Assembly: GCA_963791325.1 (NCBI GenBank)
Contig: CAWBRU010000009.1
Location: forward strand, 248,001 to 312,000
DNA length: 64,000 bases
Direction: 5' to 3'
Origin: JBEVJK01 sp963791325
GTDB lineage: Bacteria > Pseudomonadota > Alphaproteobacteria > Rhizobiales > Rhizobiaceae
Shown: positions 49,853-59,799 of the stretch, one piece after another
How positions within the stretch are numbered: the first letter of the stretch is position 1
Layout: the number at the start of each line of letters is the position of its first letter
Position numbers and translations under genes: made by a program
Notes under the pieces: generated by a model
Database searches by the model: none
What the model was told of the DNA's origin: nothing
What the model saw: the letters and a program-made list of their open reading frames with translations, nothing else

Positions 49853-51422
49853 TACCGGACAGGATCGTTGAGAAGGTCGGCCTGCTTGCCCTCAAATACC
49901 GGCACCCCAGTCAAAATGCCTCGGAATTTAGACAAGGGCTCCCCAACCGTCACGCCTTGACCGCTTATCCTGAATTCACGAATGGTGTCTTCGTGGGGGC
50001 CGACGCGCTTTTTTACCACTGATATCGCGCGCCTCAAGCGGCCTCCGTTTTCAAAAAACCTAAGCAGCATCACAGAATCGCAAAGATAAGTCATATCAAC
50101 TGGCACGGACATGCTTCCAATCAACCCGTGATTGGCAAGAAGCAAGATCGTAACGACCGCCTTTTGGTTAAGATAAGTGAGAATTCTCATGCATTTGCAA
50201 CACGAGGTGCTGCTCTTCCGACATTGCATTTAAATAGCCCGTAAGGCTGTCGATAACGACTATTTTGGCAGCTGACGCTTCAACCGCCGCACGGATCCGA
50301 TATGACAATTCTCCAGGGGAAAGTTCCGCCGGGTCCACTCGTTCAAGCAGCAGCCTTTCGTCGTCAACGAATTTTTTAAGATCGAGACCGAGACCCGATG
50401 CTCTAGCCAGAAATATGTGGCTTGTTTCGTCGAAGAGCAGCACCAAAACGTTCTCGCCGCGAGTTAGGGCTGCATGACAATAGGAACAGGCGATAGTTGA
50501 TTTCCCCACGCCCGACGGACCCATCAACAGCGTGCTCGTGCCACGCTCCAACCCACCTCCTACCAATGTGTCGAGAGAGGTTCCACTGGTGGCGGGCGCA
50601 CCTGGTTGGGCCACCTCATGCTCGGAAGCCACAAGTCGTGGAAACACTGCAACACCGCCCCGGCGGATGACAAAGTCGTGGTACCCACCCCGGATCTCCA
50701 CCCCGCGCATCTTAATCACCCGTAGCCGGCGTCGCTCTCCCCCGTAGACAGGCGACAACTGCTCCATGCGAATCACGCCGTGGCTGATCGAATGAAGGTT
50801 CAGATCGTCATGCTCGGCTGTGAGGTCATCAAGAAGAAGAACAGTCACATTGTTGAGCAGGAAAAAGCTCTTTAGCGCAAGCACCTGCCGGCGATAGCGG
50901 AGTGAACCTTGAGACAAGAGACGAATTTCGGAGAGAGAATTCGAACACAACTCGATCGGGTCGAACGCGGTCAATTTCGGCAAGCGCCGTCGTTATTGTC
51001 TCGCCGAGTTCGAGATCGGAAGAATGAACCAAGGTTTGCAGCTTTGAAGCATCCAAGCTCAACTCTGGCGGGACTAACTCCAGGATCTCGATGTTCTCCA
51101 GTGACCAGCCATGGCGGGTCGCTACCGAAAGTAATTCACGCTTGCTCTCTGAAAGAGTTATATAAAGGCACCTTTCGCCGTTAAAGGCGCCCTCGATCAA
51201 GAACTGCAACCCCAGCGTAGTCTTGCCCGATCCGGGCCGACCTTCCACGAGGTGAGATCGGAATTTGGCGTAACCGCCGCGAAGAATATAATCGAGGCCA
51301 TCAATGCCGGAAGAGATCGGTGATGCGTCATCTCGGTCCACTTCGGCCCCACTCGACTGGTTGCGGACCAGAATAACGGCGGTGGTTTTTGGTGGTTCCA
51401 CTCGCCGGCAAGCGCACAGCAT
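49852..51422 (-). pseudogene. KaiC-like double-domain RecA ATPase, two frameshifts
   Basis: The N-terminal domain has ISSGIDGLDYILRGGY and Walker A EGRPGSGKTTLGLQF. The second domain has Walker A MGPSGVGKSTIACSYCHAAL and VIDSLTGYLNAMSEEQHLVL, and ends AISVVKKRVGPHEDTIREFR then GEPLSKFRGILTGVPVFEG. Single extra bases near 50940 and 50185 break the frame; joined length is about 523 residues, normal for KaiC. KaiC homologues are hexameric ATPases; outside cyanobacteria they occur with HWE or other kinases and act in stress or circadian-like control. No kaiB or kaiA is in the window. Confidence 0.85.
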
Positions 51423-51546
51423 TTTGTCGGAGGCGTTGTGGCAAAATCTGGGTCACGGGTGCAGAACGTCGAGGCAAACCGACACGCCTGGCGCCTGCCC
51501 CGCCCCTGGCAGGCCGATACCAGGACTGACATCTTGAATATTGACG

Positions 51547-52002
51547 CTAGGCCCAGATTGGTTCCGGATGAGCAAAGGCAGCCCCGCCGCCCGCTCTCGG
51601 CCGTGGTGCCACATCGGCCGGGCAGGGCGGTGGATCGTCGTCATCATCCGGCCAGCGCCCGCGTCGCAGCCATTGCCGTAACGGCATTCTGCGGCGCTTG
51701 AATGGTTGTTTCCAGAGCAAGGATCGACACTTCGGGGCTCGCTCGGCGGGCTCGTCCAACGCTTTCAGAGCGCGCAAAATATCGTCAAGTTTGACGATCG
51801 AGCCATCAGGCAGTTGGCGCAGCGCAGGTAGGTGGGAGACGGCGTTGGCGTCGGATGCCCAGGCCGCCAGGACGGCCCGCTTCTCTGGGGTCGTCAGTCG
51901 GAAATCCTCTAGAACCTGCTGAGGATGACCGAACACCTCGAACGGTAACTCCTGGTGTTCAAGGTTCGGTTTTCTATCTGAACAGTTCTGGATGTTGATC
52001 AT
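51547..52002 (-). CDS. Conserved hypothetical protein linked to Hsp20
   Basis: The 151-residue ORF starts at ATG 52002. Its N-terminal part (LPFEVFGHPQQVLEDFRLTT, then PEKRAVLAAWASDANAV) is a predicted helical module that resembles short conserved rhizobial proteins often found beside hsp20 genes. The C-terminus is Pro/Arg/Asp-rich with a DDDDDPPP run and looks disordered. It lies 78 bp downstream of hsp20 on the same strand and is probably co-transcribed with it. Function unknown. Confidence 0.65.
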   Translation of the reverse strand: MINIQNCSDRKPNLEHQELPFEVFGHPQQVLEDFRLTTPEKRAVLAAWASDANAVSHLPALRQLPDGSIVKLDDILRALKALDEPAERAPKCRSLLWKQPFKRRRMPLRQWLRRGRWPDDDDDPPPCPADVAPRPRAGGGAAFAHPEPIWA

Positions 52003-52079
52003 CTCCGTGCTCCGCAATCCCGGCCTCCCGGCGCAGGCCGGGAGGCGAACCGCAGTGGTGAGTGATGTGGCTGGGATCG

Positions 52080-52565
52080 TCAGGCCGCTTTACGTCCTGG
52101 CTGGAGATCCTGGGCGATCTGATCGACCTTGCCGGCGGCGCCGGTCGAGTTTGCACCTTGGACGGCGATACGACGCGGCTTCATCTCGTCGGGGATCTCG
52201 CGAACCAGGTCGATCGAAAGCAGACCGTTCTCCATGGAAGCTTGCGCAACCTTCACGTAGTCGGCGAGCTTGAACACCTGCTTGAAGTTACCTACAGCGA
52301 GGCCACGGTAAAGCACTTGGCGATCGTTCTGCTCGGGCTTCTTCTGGCCAGTTACCGTGAGCTCCGGGCCGTGCTGGGTCAACTCGACTTCATCCGCACC
52401 AAAGCCGGCCACGGCCATGATGATGCGGTAGTCGTTCTCACTCTTCTTCTCGATGTTATAGGGCGGCCACTCCGTCCGCACGCTGTTGTCGAGCATGTCG
52501 AAGAGCCGGTCAAAGCCGACCGTAGACCGAAAAAGGGGGGCAAATTCAGAGCTTCTCATAGCCAT
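52080..52565 (-). CDS. Small heat shock protein Hsp20 (IbpA/HspA class)
   Basis: The ATG at 52565 follows GGAGGAT. The 161-residue protein has the class A rhizobial sHsp start (FAPLFRSTVGFDRLFDMLDN), YNIEKKSENDYRIIMAVAGF, and the alpha-crystallin domain with RGLAVGNFKQVFKLADYVKV and ASMENGLLSIDLVREIPDEM. It prevents aggregation of unfolded proteins. The leader looks like a ROSE thermometer, so heat regulation at translation is likely. It is intact although its surroundings are decaying. Confidence 0.95.
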   Translation of the reverse strand: MAMRSSEFAPLFRSTVGFDRLFDMLDNSVRTEWPPYNIEKKSENDYRIIMAVAGFGADEVELTQHGPELTVTGQKKPEQNDRQVLYRGLAVGNFKQVFKLADYVKVAQASMENGLLSIDLVREIPDEMKPRRIAVQGANSTGAAGKVDQIAQDLQPGRKAA

Positions 52566-52670
52566 ATCCTCCGAAAGCAACATGGGTACAAGCAGCGCCG
52601 CAGCGTTCCCGCGACGCCGGGTTGTCGAGCCAAAGCCTCGACGGCAATCGATCTGGGAAATGCCAGAAAT
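52566..52670 (-). promoter_or_regulatory. ROSE-like RNA thermometer in the hsp20 leader
   Basis: Directly before the ATG the coding strand reads TTGCTTTCGGAGGAT (52580 to 52566). ROSE elements of rhizobial hsp genes end in the same way: a UUGCU strand pairs with the AGGA of the ribosome site, with a short loop between. Upstream sequence (CCCGGCGTCGCGGGAACG and GCGGCGCTGC) can form the further hairpins expected. The 5' limit is a guess; the promoter was not mapped. Confidence 0.5.
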
Positions 52671-52834
52671 CTCGTCAATAGGAAGGCACAGAATTTTTTT
52701 CGGCCTGCCACACCCTTGCACTGGCGCGGTATGGCATTGAACCGCTCTGGAGACAACGACCCGACATGAGGAGTTCCAGCTCGGCAGCAAATGCGAGCCG
52801 CACAAGTCATCGCCTCGGCGGCGTACAAATCTGC

Positions 52835-53100
52835 CTGTCCCGCGACTGCGGAGGCGTCTCCGATGCGATCCGCCACGTCATGCGCGACGGGGTGGTCACC
52901 AAGACAGTCATCAACGGCATGACCTTCGACGCCAGACGAAGGACCCGATTCAGCAGGCTGTGCGGACGCCCTGATCGCGTCCCCGGCAGCGATGGCCGAA
53001 GCCACAGGCAGCTGTCACCAAGATACTCAGCGGGCCGGAACTGCCGCTGCAAGCAAGGGCCGGACTTACCGAGGTTGGAAGCCTAGTTTCCACGGGAGCA
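52835..53100 (+). pseudogene. Decayed serine recombinase (resolvase) remnant 2
   Basis: Plus-strand frames read SDAIRHVMRDGVVTKTVING, MTFDA, then TKDPIQQAVR, DALIA...AAMAEAT, and TQRAGTAAASKGRTYRGWKP then SFHGSS and a stop. These match consecutive parts of the same resolvase type as remnant 1 (INGMTFDGATKDPxQxAVRDALIAFMAA ... GRKPSF in intact members), broken by at least two frame changes. The N-terminal catalytic Ser region is missing. Confidence 0.65.
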
Positions 53101-53216
53101 GCTAGTCTCTACGCGTGAGCCGGTAACCTTTCCGCATAGCAGACGGAATTAGCTTTGACCCGCGCCCTGATACCGAGGAGCGACGTAAAGCTATTTTTTG
53201 GATCTGTGATGCAAAC

Positions 53217-55253
53217 TCACACGAAAGCCATCAGACGGTAAGCGTCCAGGATCGCGGCGTGGATGTTGCGGCTGGCGACCGCATCGCCGATCCGGAAGAG
53301 GCGGAAGCTGCCGTCGGGATTGCTGGACACAGTTTGAGGCTTTCCGGCGACCAAGGCTCTATAGTCCACCTCGCCGTGGTTGACCGACTGGTCCCTGAGG
53401 TCGAAGTAGAGCTCGTCGAGCGGCGTGGTCCCATACTCGACCACGACCTGGTCGGCCTCCTTCTCGATCTTGCGCTTGGCATATTCGTCGTCGAAGATCG
53501 CCGCGATCTTGTTGCCCCGCCGCTCCAGACGCTCCAGGCGCAAATTGAGCGTGATCTTGGCGTCGGCAATGTTCAGCGCGCGAATATAGGCGGGGTAATT
53601 GGTCGAGCCGATGTCCGCCGCGAGGATCCGTTCCGGAGTCACCACCTCCATAGCGGCACCTGTCTGAGCAACATACTCGGCAATCGTCATTCCCGGATGC
53701 GAGCCGTTGCTGTCGCACAAAAGGACGGAGGCAGCAGGCGAGACGGAGCCGCTCAAGATGTCCCAGCTGGTGGTGGCGAGATCCTGACCGGCGCTGATCA
53801 GGTCGAGATTGGGCATGCCGCCGGTCGCGACGATGACGCAATCGGGTGCCTCCGCCAGGATATCGCTCGCCTCGGCAAAGGTGTTGTAGCGTATCGGAAC
53901 CCCCAGCCGCTCACACTCCTCGAGACGCCAGTCGATGACCCCCAAGATCTCGCGCCGGCGCTTCAGGGCGGCAGTGAGAATGACCTGGCCGCCGGCGCGC
54001 GAGGCCGCCTCGAAGACCTGGACATTATGGCCGCGCTCGGCTGCGACCCGCGCCGCCTCGAGGCCACCTGGGCCCGCGCCGACGACGACGACCTTCTTGG
54101 GCGGGCCCGCCGACCTCGTGATCGTGTGCGGCAGGACCTCCTCGCGGCCCGTCGCTGCATTGTGGACGCAAACGGCTTGGCCGCCGTAGATCGAGTCGAT
54201 GCAGTAGCCCATGCCAACGCAAGGTCGGATCTGCGATTCGCGACCCTCGATGACCTTTCGGGCGATGTGAGGGTCAGCCATATGCGCCCGCGTCATGGCC
54301 ACCATGTCAAGCTTGCCGCTGGCAATCGCATGACGTGCGGTCGCCACGTCCTGGATCCGCGCGGCATGAAAGGTCGGCAGCCGGATCTGGCTTCGCACAT
54401 GCCCGGCGAAGTCCAGATGCGGGGCAGACGGTGCGCCCATGGTGGGGATGACGCGGCTCAGCCCTTCATCCGTGGCGACCCGACCGCGGATGACGTTGAT
54501 GAAGTCGATCATCCCGTCGGCATTCAGCCGCCGGGCGATCTCGACGCCCTCATCCGCCGACAGGCCGGCCTCCCATTGCTCATCATTGACCATGCGGACC
54601 CCGACGATGAAGTCGCGTCCGATCCGCTTGCGGATTTCGGAGAGGATGTCGCGGATGAGGCGCATGCGGTTGTCGAGCGAGCCGCCATACGCATCGGTTC
54701 GTTTGTTGGTGCCTGGCGACCAGAAATGGGCGACCAGGTGAGAGGCGCATTCGAGCTCCAATCCATCCAGCCCGGCATCGCGGACGCGCTCCGCCGCATC
54801 GCCATAGGCGCGAATGACGCGGTCGAAATCCCAGTCCTCCATCACCTTGGGAAAGTGCCGATGCGCGGGCTCCGGAATGCCGGAGGCCGCGATGAGGGGC
54901 AGCCAGTCGGCTTTGTTCCAGTTGGTCCGGCTGCCCATATGCGTCATTTGGATCATCACGGCGGCGCCGTGATCATGGACGTCGTCAGCGAGCTCGCGCA
55001 GCCATTTGACGCATTCGTCCTTGTGAAGCTGAATGTTGCCGAATGCTTGTGGGCTATCGATGTCGACCACCGAGGAGCCGCCGATCATCGTCAGGGCCAG
55101 GCCGCCTTTCGCCTTCTCGGCGTGATAGAGGCGATACCGATCCTTCGGCAGTCCGTCGTCCGTGTAGCCGGGCTCGTGCGCTGTCGACATCAGGCGGTTG
55201 CGCAGGGTCAGATGCTTGAGCTGAAAGGGCTGCAGAAGGGGATCGTTCAACAC
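53217..55253 (-). CDS. NADH:flavin oxidoreductase, FMN/FAD/Fe-S type (TMADH/2,4-dienoyl-CoA reductase-like; N-methylproline demethylase-like)
   Basis: The start is GTG at 55253; length 678. The N-terminal old yellow enzyme TIM barrel binds FMN (NRLMSTAHEPGYTDDGLPK, ELECASHLVAHFWSPGTNKR). A short Fe-S linker region (PCVGMGYCIDSIYGGQAVC) and a C-terminal FAD/NAD domain (KKVVVVGAGPGGLEAARVAA) follow. In trimethylamine dehydrogenase the linker is C-x2-C-x3-C-x11-C; here the second Cys is replaced by Met, leaving three. Homologues demethylate trimethylamine, N-methylproline (stachydrine pathway) or histidine betaine. Next to an MttB-family gene it may demethylate the tertiary amine that the methyltransferase leaves. 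Confidence 0.88.
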   Translation of the reverse strand: MLNDPLLQPFQLKHLTLRNRLMSTAHEPGYTDDGLPKDRYRLYHAEKAKGGLALTMIGGSSVVDIDSPQAFGNIQLHKDECVKWLRELADDVHDHGAAVMIQMTHMGSRTNWNKADWLPLIAASGIPEPAHRHFPKVMEDWDFDRVIRAYGDAAERVRDAGLDGLELECASHLVAHFWSPGTNKRTDAYGGSLDNRMRLIRDILSEIRKRIGRDFIVGVRMVNDEQWEAGLSADEGVEIARRLNADGMIDFINVIRGRVATDEGLSRVIPTMGAPSAPHLDFAGHVRSQIRLPTFHAARIQDVATARHAIASGKLDMVAMTRAHMADPHIARKVIEGRESQIRPCVGMGYCIDSIYGGQAVCVHNAATGREEVLPHTITRSAGPPKKVVVVGAGPGGLEAARVAAERGHNVQVFEAASRAGGQVILTAALKRRREILGVIDWRLEECERLGVPIRYNTFAEASDILAEAPDCVIVATGGMPNLDLISAGQDLATTSWDILSGSVSPAASVLLCDSNGSHPGMTIAEYVAQTGAAMEVVTPERILAADIGSTNYPAYIRALNIADAKITLNLRLERLERRGNKIAAIFDDEYAKRKIEKEADQVVVEYGTTPLDELYFDLRDQSVNHGEVDYRALVAGKPQTVSSNPDGSFRLFRIGDAVASRNIHAAILDAYRLMAFV

Positions 55254-55418
55254 GTGCCAAATCCTAGCCGGCTGGGGTTAAGGGCCTTGCTGCTCAGGTC
55301 GAATTCGAAATCCGTCAGGTGCCGAGGCTCCCGTCCCCAAGTGCAGAGCAGCTCATTGCGATAAGCCAGAAACGGTTCAGCGCCTTGCGGAGGCGGTGAC
55401 GAGATGCGCGTACGGGAG

Positions 55419-56960
55419 CTAGGCCAGACTCGGCGAAATCTGCTCCTCTCGGCGTGCCACATAGGCGTTCAATTCGTCGCGCATGGCGCTGTCCATCGAC
55501 GGCATCTCATAGGCGTCGAGCAGTGCTTGTGCTTTTTCACGGCAGCGCTCGGCCATGTCTTTCGACCCTTTAACGCGCCACTGCTCATAGCTCAGATAGT
55601 CCAGCATCTCGGGAGAGATGAATGCTTCCTTGAACCTCTTCAGGGTGAAGGAATCGCCTAGATAGTGGCCTCCAGGCCCAATGCGTCTTACCGCTTCAAG
55701 GGCTTCCTCGAAGTAATCAAACGAAATGCCCTCGGCATACTTCGCCATCAGCAGGTTCTGCTCGGCATCCGCCACGAATTTAGCCATGCAGCAAACGAGT
55801 CCCGCCTCGTCCCAGCCGCCGGCATGCATCATCAGGTTTGCGCAGGCCGTGGCGCCGGACATGTAGGCGATCGCGAACTCATAGCCTGACTGCGCGTCGA
55901 ACGTCTTGGCGGAGGATTGTGAGGCGGTGGTTCGCCAGGGCAGCCCGTAGCGTCTGGCGAGCTGACCGATGACGACATTGATCAAGGTCACTTCGGGCAT
56001 TCCCGACATCGGCGCACCGCTGCGCATCGACACCGAGACCGAATACTGACCATAGATCATCGGTGCGCCAGGCGCGGCGAGCTGCGTGTAGGCGAGCGCC
56101 GCCAGCGCCTCGGCGTTGAGCTGAGCGACCGTGGCGGGGATGTCCGCGGGCGTGTTGGCGGCGCCGAGGACGAACGGCGACAAGAGGACGACCTGGTTGG
56201 CCTCCGCGAAGGCGCGCAGGCCCTCCAGCATGGTTGCATCCCAGACGAGCGGCGAATTGCCGGAGACATGTCCGGCCATGACCGCGTTCTGGTCCATGAA
56301 TTCCTTGCCGTACACGATGCGCGCCATCGCAATGCAATCGTCAGCCCGGTCCTTGCCGGTGGTCAGGCCGAAAAACGGCATGTTTGTTTCGACGAGACTG
56401 GAATGAATGATGTGCAGATGGCGCCAAGGGACGACGATATCAGTCGGCTCGCAGGTGAACCCGCCGGCGATGTGGAAGCCCGGCAACATCTGCGTGAGGC
56501 GATTCACATTTCTCAAATCCTCGAGGGTTGACGCGCGCCGCATGCCGTGGAGGTCCCGAATGTTGGGCGCCCCCTGCATGGTGCCGAACGACATGGTATT
56601 GAGACCGATCTCGAAACGCTGGGTCGGGTCTCGCGACGTCATTTCGAAGCGGCGCGGCGCCTTGGCGATCAGGCTCATGACCATCTCGCCCTCGAGACGC
56701 ACGCGCTGGTCTTGCACGTCGGCGCCGGCCTCGCGCCATTGCCGCAGCGCTGTCTCATCTCTGAATTCAATCCCGATCTCGCGCAGGATCGAGAGAGATG
56801 CGAGGTGAATGCGCTCGAGCTGGTCGGCGCTCACCACCTCGACCGGTCGAATGCCGTACTTGACGGTCGATAGGCGCGGCTTGGTCTCCGCCGCCCGGGC
56901 GGCGACGACCGAAGAGCGTCCGCCGCGCCGGCGGGCAACGGGAGCACCAGTGCCTGTCAT
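55419..56960 (-). CDS. MttB-family (trimethylamine methyltransferase-like) corrinoid methyltransferase, non-pyrrolysine
   Basis: I take ATG 56960 (GAGGTAGG upstream; 513 residues); an upstream GTG at 56999 is in frame. Family landmarks: YGIRPVEVVSADQLERIHLA, SILREIGIEF, FGTMQGAPNIRDL, GGFTCEPTDIV and GGWDEAGLVCCMAKFVADAE. The frame contains no TAG codon, so it is a pyrrolysine-free member. Such enzymes (MtgB, MtpB and relatives) take a methyl group from glycine betaine, proline betaine or carnitine and give it to a corrinoid protein. The partner corrinoid gene lies 65 bp upstream on the same strand. Confidence 0.92.
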   Translation of the reverse strand: MTGTGAPVARRRGGRSSVVAARAAETKPRLSTVKYGIRPVEVVSADQLERIHLASLSILREIGIEFRDETALRQWREAGADVQDQRVRLEGEMVMSLIAKAPRRFEMTSRDPTQRFEIGLNTMSFGTMQGAPNIRDLHGMRRASTLEDLRNVNRLTQMLPGFHIAGGFTCEPTDIVVPWRHLHIIHSSLVETNMPFFGLTTGKDRADDCIAMARIVYGKEFMDQNAVMAGHVSGNSPLVWDATMLEGLRAFAEANQVVLLSPFVLGAANTPADIPATVAQLNAEALAALAYTQLAAPGAPMIYGQYSVSVSMRSGAPMSGMPEVTLINVVIGQLARRYGLPWRTTASQSSAKTFDAQSGYEFAIAYMSGATACANLMMHAGGWDEAGLVCCMAKFVADAEQNLLMAKYAEGISFDYFEEALEAVRRIGPGGHYLGDSFTLKRFKEAFISPEMLDYLSYEQWRVKGSKDMAERCREKAQALLDAYEMPSMDSAMRDELNAYVARREEQISPSLA

Positions 56961-57025
56961 CGAACCTACCTCGAATGAGAGCGAACTCTGACTGTTCACG
57001 GGGACCGGCTTTTGATCCGTGGCAG

Positions 57026-57721
<696 letters not shown>

Positions 57722-57805
57722 GTTCGTATCTGTCGTGGACGGGGGCGCCAGACCGGCAACAACTGATGGCGGTGCCGACCGCGAGCTCCGATTTTCGTCA
57801 AGGAA

Positions 57806-59461
57806 CTAGGATTGTTCCAGCCAAACTTTTTGCAGCTCGATCTGAAAGGTTGGATGAACGGCATAACCTTTGACCCTACTGTTCATATGGCAATAGAGCT
57901 TCTGCCAGAAAGGCTGAATGATCACGCCTAAATCTTGAAGCATCTGTTCGATGTCCTTCATCAACTCACGTCGCTTGGAAGGATCATTGACCGAAAGAGC
58001 CTTGTTTAGTTTGGCGTCGAAATCCGGGTTTGAATAGGCGGTTTCGTTCCAAGCCTCTCCAGTCCGATAGGCAAGAGCCAGAACCTGGACTCCCAGCGGT
58101 CGCATGTACCAAAGAGTCATCGAATACGGATACTTCGACCAATCGTTCCAAAAGGTCGAGCCGGGTAAGACTGTCCGTTTTATCTTGAAGCCGGCCTCGC
58201 GCAACTGTCCCGCGACTGCATCACCGGTGCTCTTTTCCCAGTCACCCTCCACGGTAATCAGCTCATGCTCGAACTCGGTCTGGCCAGCTTCCGCCATCAA
58301 CTTCTTGGCGCCTTCAATGTCACGCGTCTTCTTAGGCAACGGATAGTACTCGGGATGGATTGGACTTACATGATGGTTCTCGGCCACCTCACCCCGCCCG
58401 CCGAACCCCAGTTGCAGGACCACGTTATTGTCCACAGCCATCTGCAGGGCGTTGCGCACCCGTTTGTCGTCGTATGGCTTATGGGTGACGTTAGCACGCG
58501 CAACAACGGTTGTGGCGGTTGCAATCTCAGATTGAACTAGGTCCATCTTGCCGAGAATGTCGACAAAGTCGGAAGGGGTTTCTTTGTTGGCATCGATTTC
58601 TCCGGATTCAAATGCGCTTACCGTCGCCGAAAAGTCGGTGCCGTAGTCGATGAACTCGACCGCGTCGAGCAGCGCCTCGCCGCCCCACCACTTGCCGTTC
58701 TCCCGCCGTTTCACCACCGCCTTCTCGCCGACGTCGTACGAAACCAGCTCGAAAGGTCCGGTGCCGATCGGCTTAACTGAAGGGTCTGCCCCGTCAGCAT
58801 CAAAGTCCCGGTGGACAACAAGGGCAGGATAATCGGTTAATCCAGGTATTATGGAAATATCAGAGTCGTTAAGAGACAGCTTAACCGTGTATTCATCCAA
58901 TTTAGTGACCGCACCGTCGCGAACTTTCCCCGTTTTATCGTCAATCAGTTTGGAGACGCGCGCGGCCATCGAGTTGCCGGATGCGCTTTTATCGCACCAC
59001 CGGTTAAAGTTATAGATAACGTCGTCCGCATTGAAGGCATCGCCGTTGTTCCAAGTCGCAGCCCTGCGGACGTGGAGAATGTATTCGGTGGCATCGTCGT
59101 TGACATCCCAGCTTTCCAGCAGGACCGGCTCGAAGGTGAACTCCCGCGTGTACTTCACCAAAGGCTCCAGCCATGCGCGCGACACATTTGACATTTCAAC
59201 CCAGTCATAAGTGCGTGGGTCCTTCTGGCCCTTGACCTGCATTGCAATTTTGAGCGTGCCGCCCTTCTTGCCTTCCTGCGCAGCCAGGGCGCCTGACGGG
59301 GCGGTCAGGCTAATCAAGCTGTAGGCCATGGCAGTCGAGGCGCCCATGGCGCTGGCTAGCGCAAGAAATTCGCGTCGATCCATTGCCCCGGCGCGAACAT
59401 CGTCAACCATCGTCTCAATGAACTTCGGTACCCGATCACCGTTGCTTCTGAAGAAGGGCAT
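57806..59461 (-). CDS. ABC transporter substrate-binding protein, peptide/opine (SBP_bac_5) family
   Basis: ATG 59461 gives 551 residues (a TTG four codons upstream is possible). A Tat-type signal (DRREFLALASAMGASTAMAY) precedes the family 5 binding domain, with YILHVRRAATWNNGDAFNAD, PIGTGPFELVSYD and LNKALSVNDPSKRRELMKDI. Family members capture oligopeptides, opines or other N-containing solutes. Permease and ATPase genes are not adjacent in the window. Placed directly upstream of the corrinoid gene, it may deliver the compound used by the locus. Confidence 0.93.
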   Translation of the reverse strand: MPFFRSNGDRVPKFIETMVDDVRAGAMDRREFLALASAMGASTAMAYSLISLTAPSGALAAQEGKKGGTLKIAMQVKGQKDPRTYDWVEMSNVSRAWLEPLVKYTREFTFEPVLLESWDVNDDATEYILHVRRAATWNNGDAFNADDVIYNFNRWCDKSASGNSMAARVSKLIDDKTGKVRDGAVTKLDEYTVKLSLNDSDISIIPGLTDYPALVVHRDFDADGADPSVKPIGTGPFELVSYDVGEKAVVKRRENGKWWGGEALLDAVEFIDYGTDFSATVSAFESGEIDANKETPSDFVDILGKMDLVQSEIATATTVVARANVTHKPYDDKRVRNALQMAVDNNVVLQLGFGGRGEVAENHHVSPIHPEYYPLPKKTRDIEGAKKLMAEAGQTEFEHELITVEGDWEKSTGDAVAGQLREAGFKIKRTVLPGSTFWNDWSKYPYSMTLWYMRPLGVQVLALAYRTGEAWNETAYSNPDFDAKLNKALSVNDPSKRRELMKDIEQMLQDLGVIIQPFWQKLYCHMNSRVKGYAVHPTFQIELQKVWLEQS

Positions 59462-59799
59462 CTCGCGCTCCAACTCTTGTCCAATTTTTTTGAATCACAT
59501 GCCGCGACAGGTGGGATCTCCAGGGCGCCCTCCAATCAAGTCGACCACTAGGTCTGGCTCATAGGTCCAACCTCTCCTAGCAAAATTGACCTATAGCCCC
59601 CGTCAAACCAATGAAGAAAAAATAGTCGATCGGTAAGTTTTTCTTTCAGGCACTGTTGATCACGAGCAAACGGCTGAGGGCTTCTCCACGTATTGGTATC
59701 CGGAGAGGCGGAGCTGCTGGCCGCAACGTTGCGGGATCGGGTGTCGCTGGGCCGGCAAAGCAGCTTGCAGGCTCGCGACGTTCGGATTGTCCTGAGCGT
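59462..59799. other. Intergenic region upstream of the substrate-binding protein gene
   Basis: About 340 bp separate the SBP gene start from the end of the M24 gene, all on the minus strand. An A/T-rich segment at about 59570-59650 is a plausible promoter area. I see no riboswitch fold and no ORF with similarity. Confidence 0.45.

Noticed and set aside
55419..56999. Pyrrolysine-containing trimethylamine methyltransferase
   Set aside because: There is no in-frame TAG codon and no pyl genes; the protein belongs to the non-Pyl MttB superfamily.
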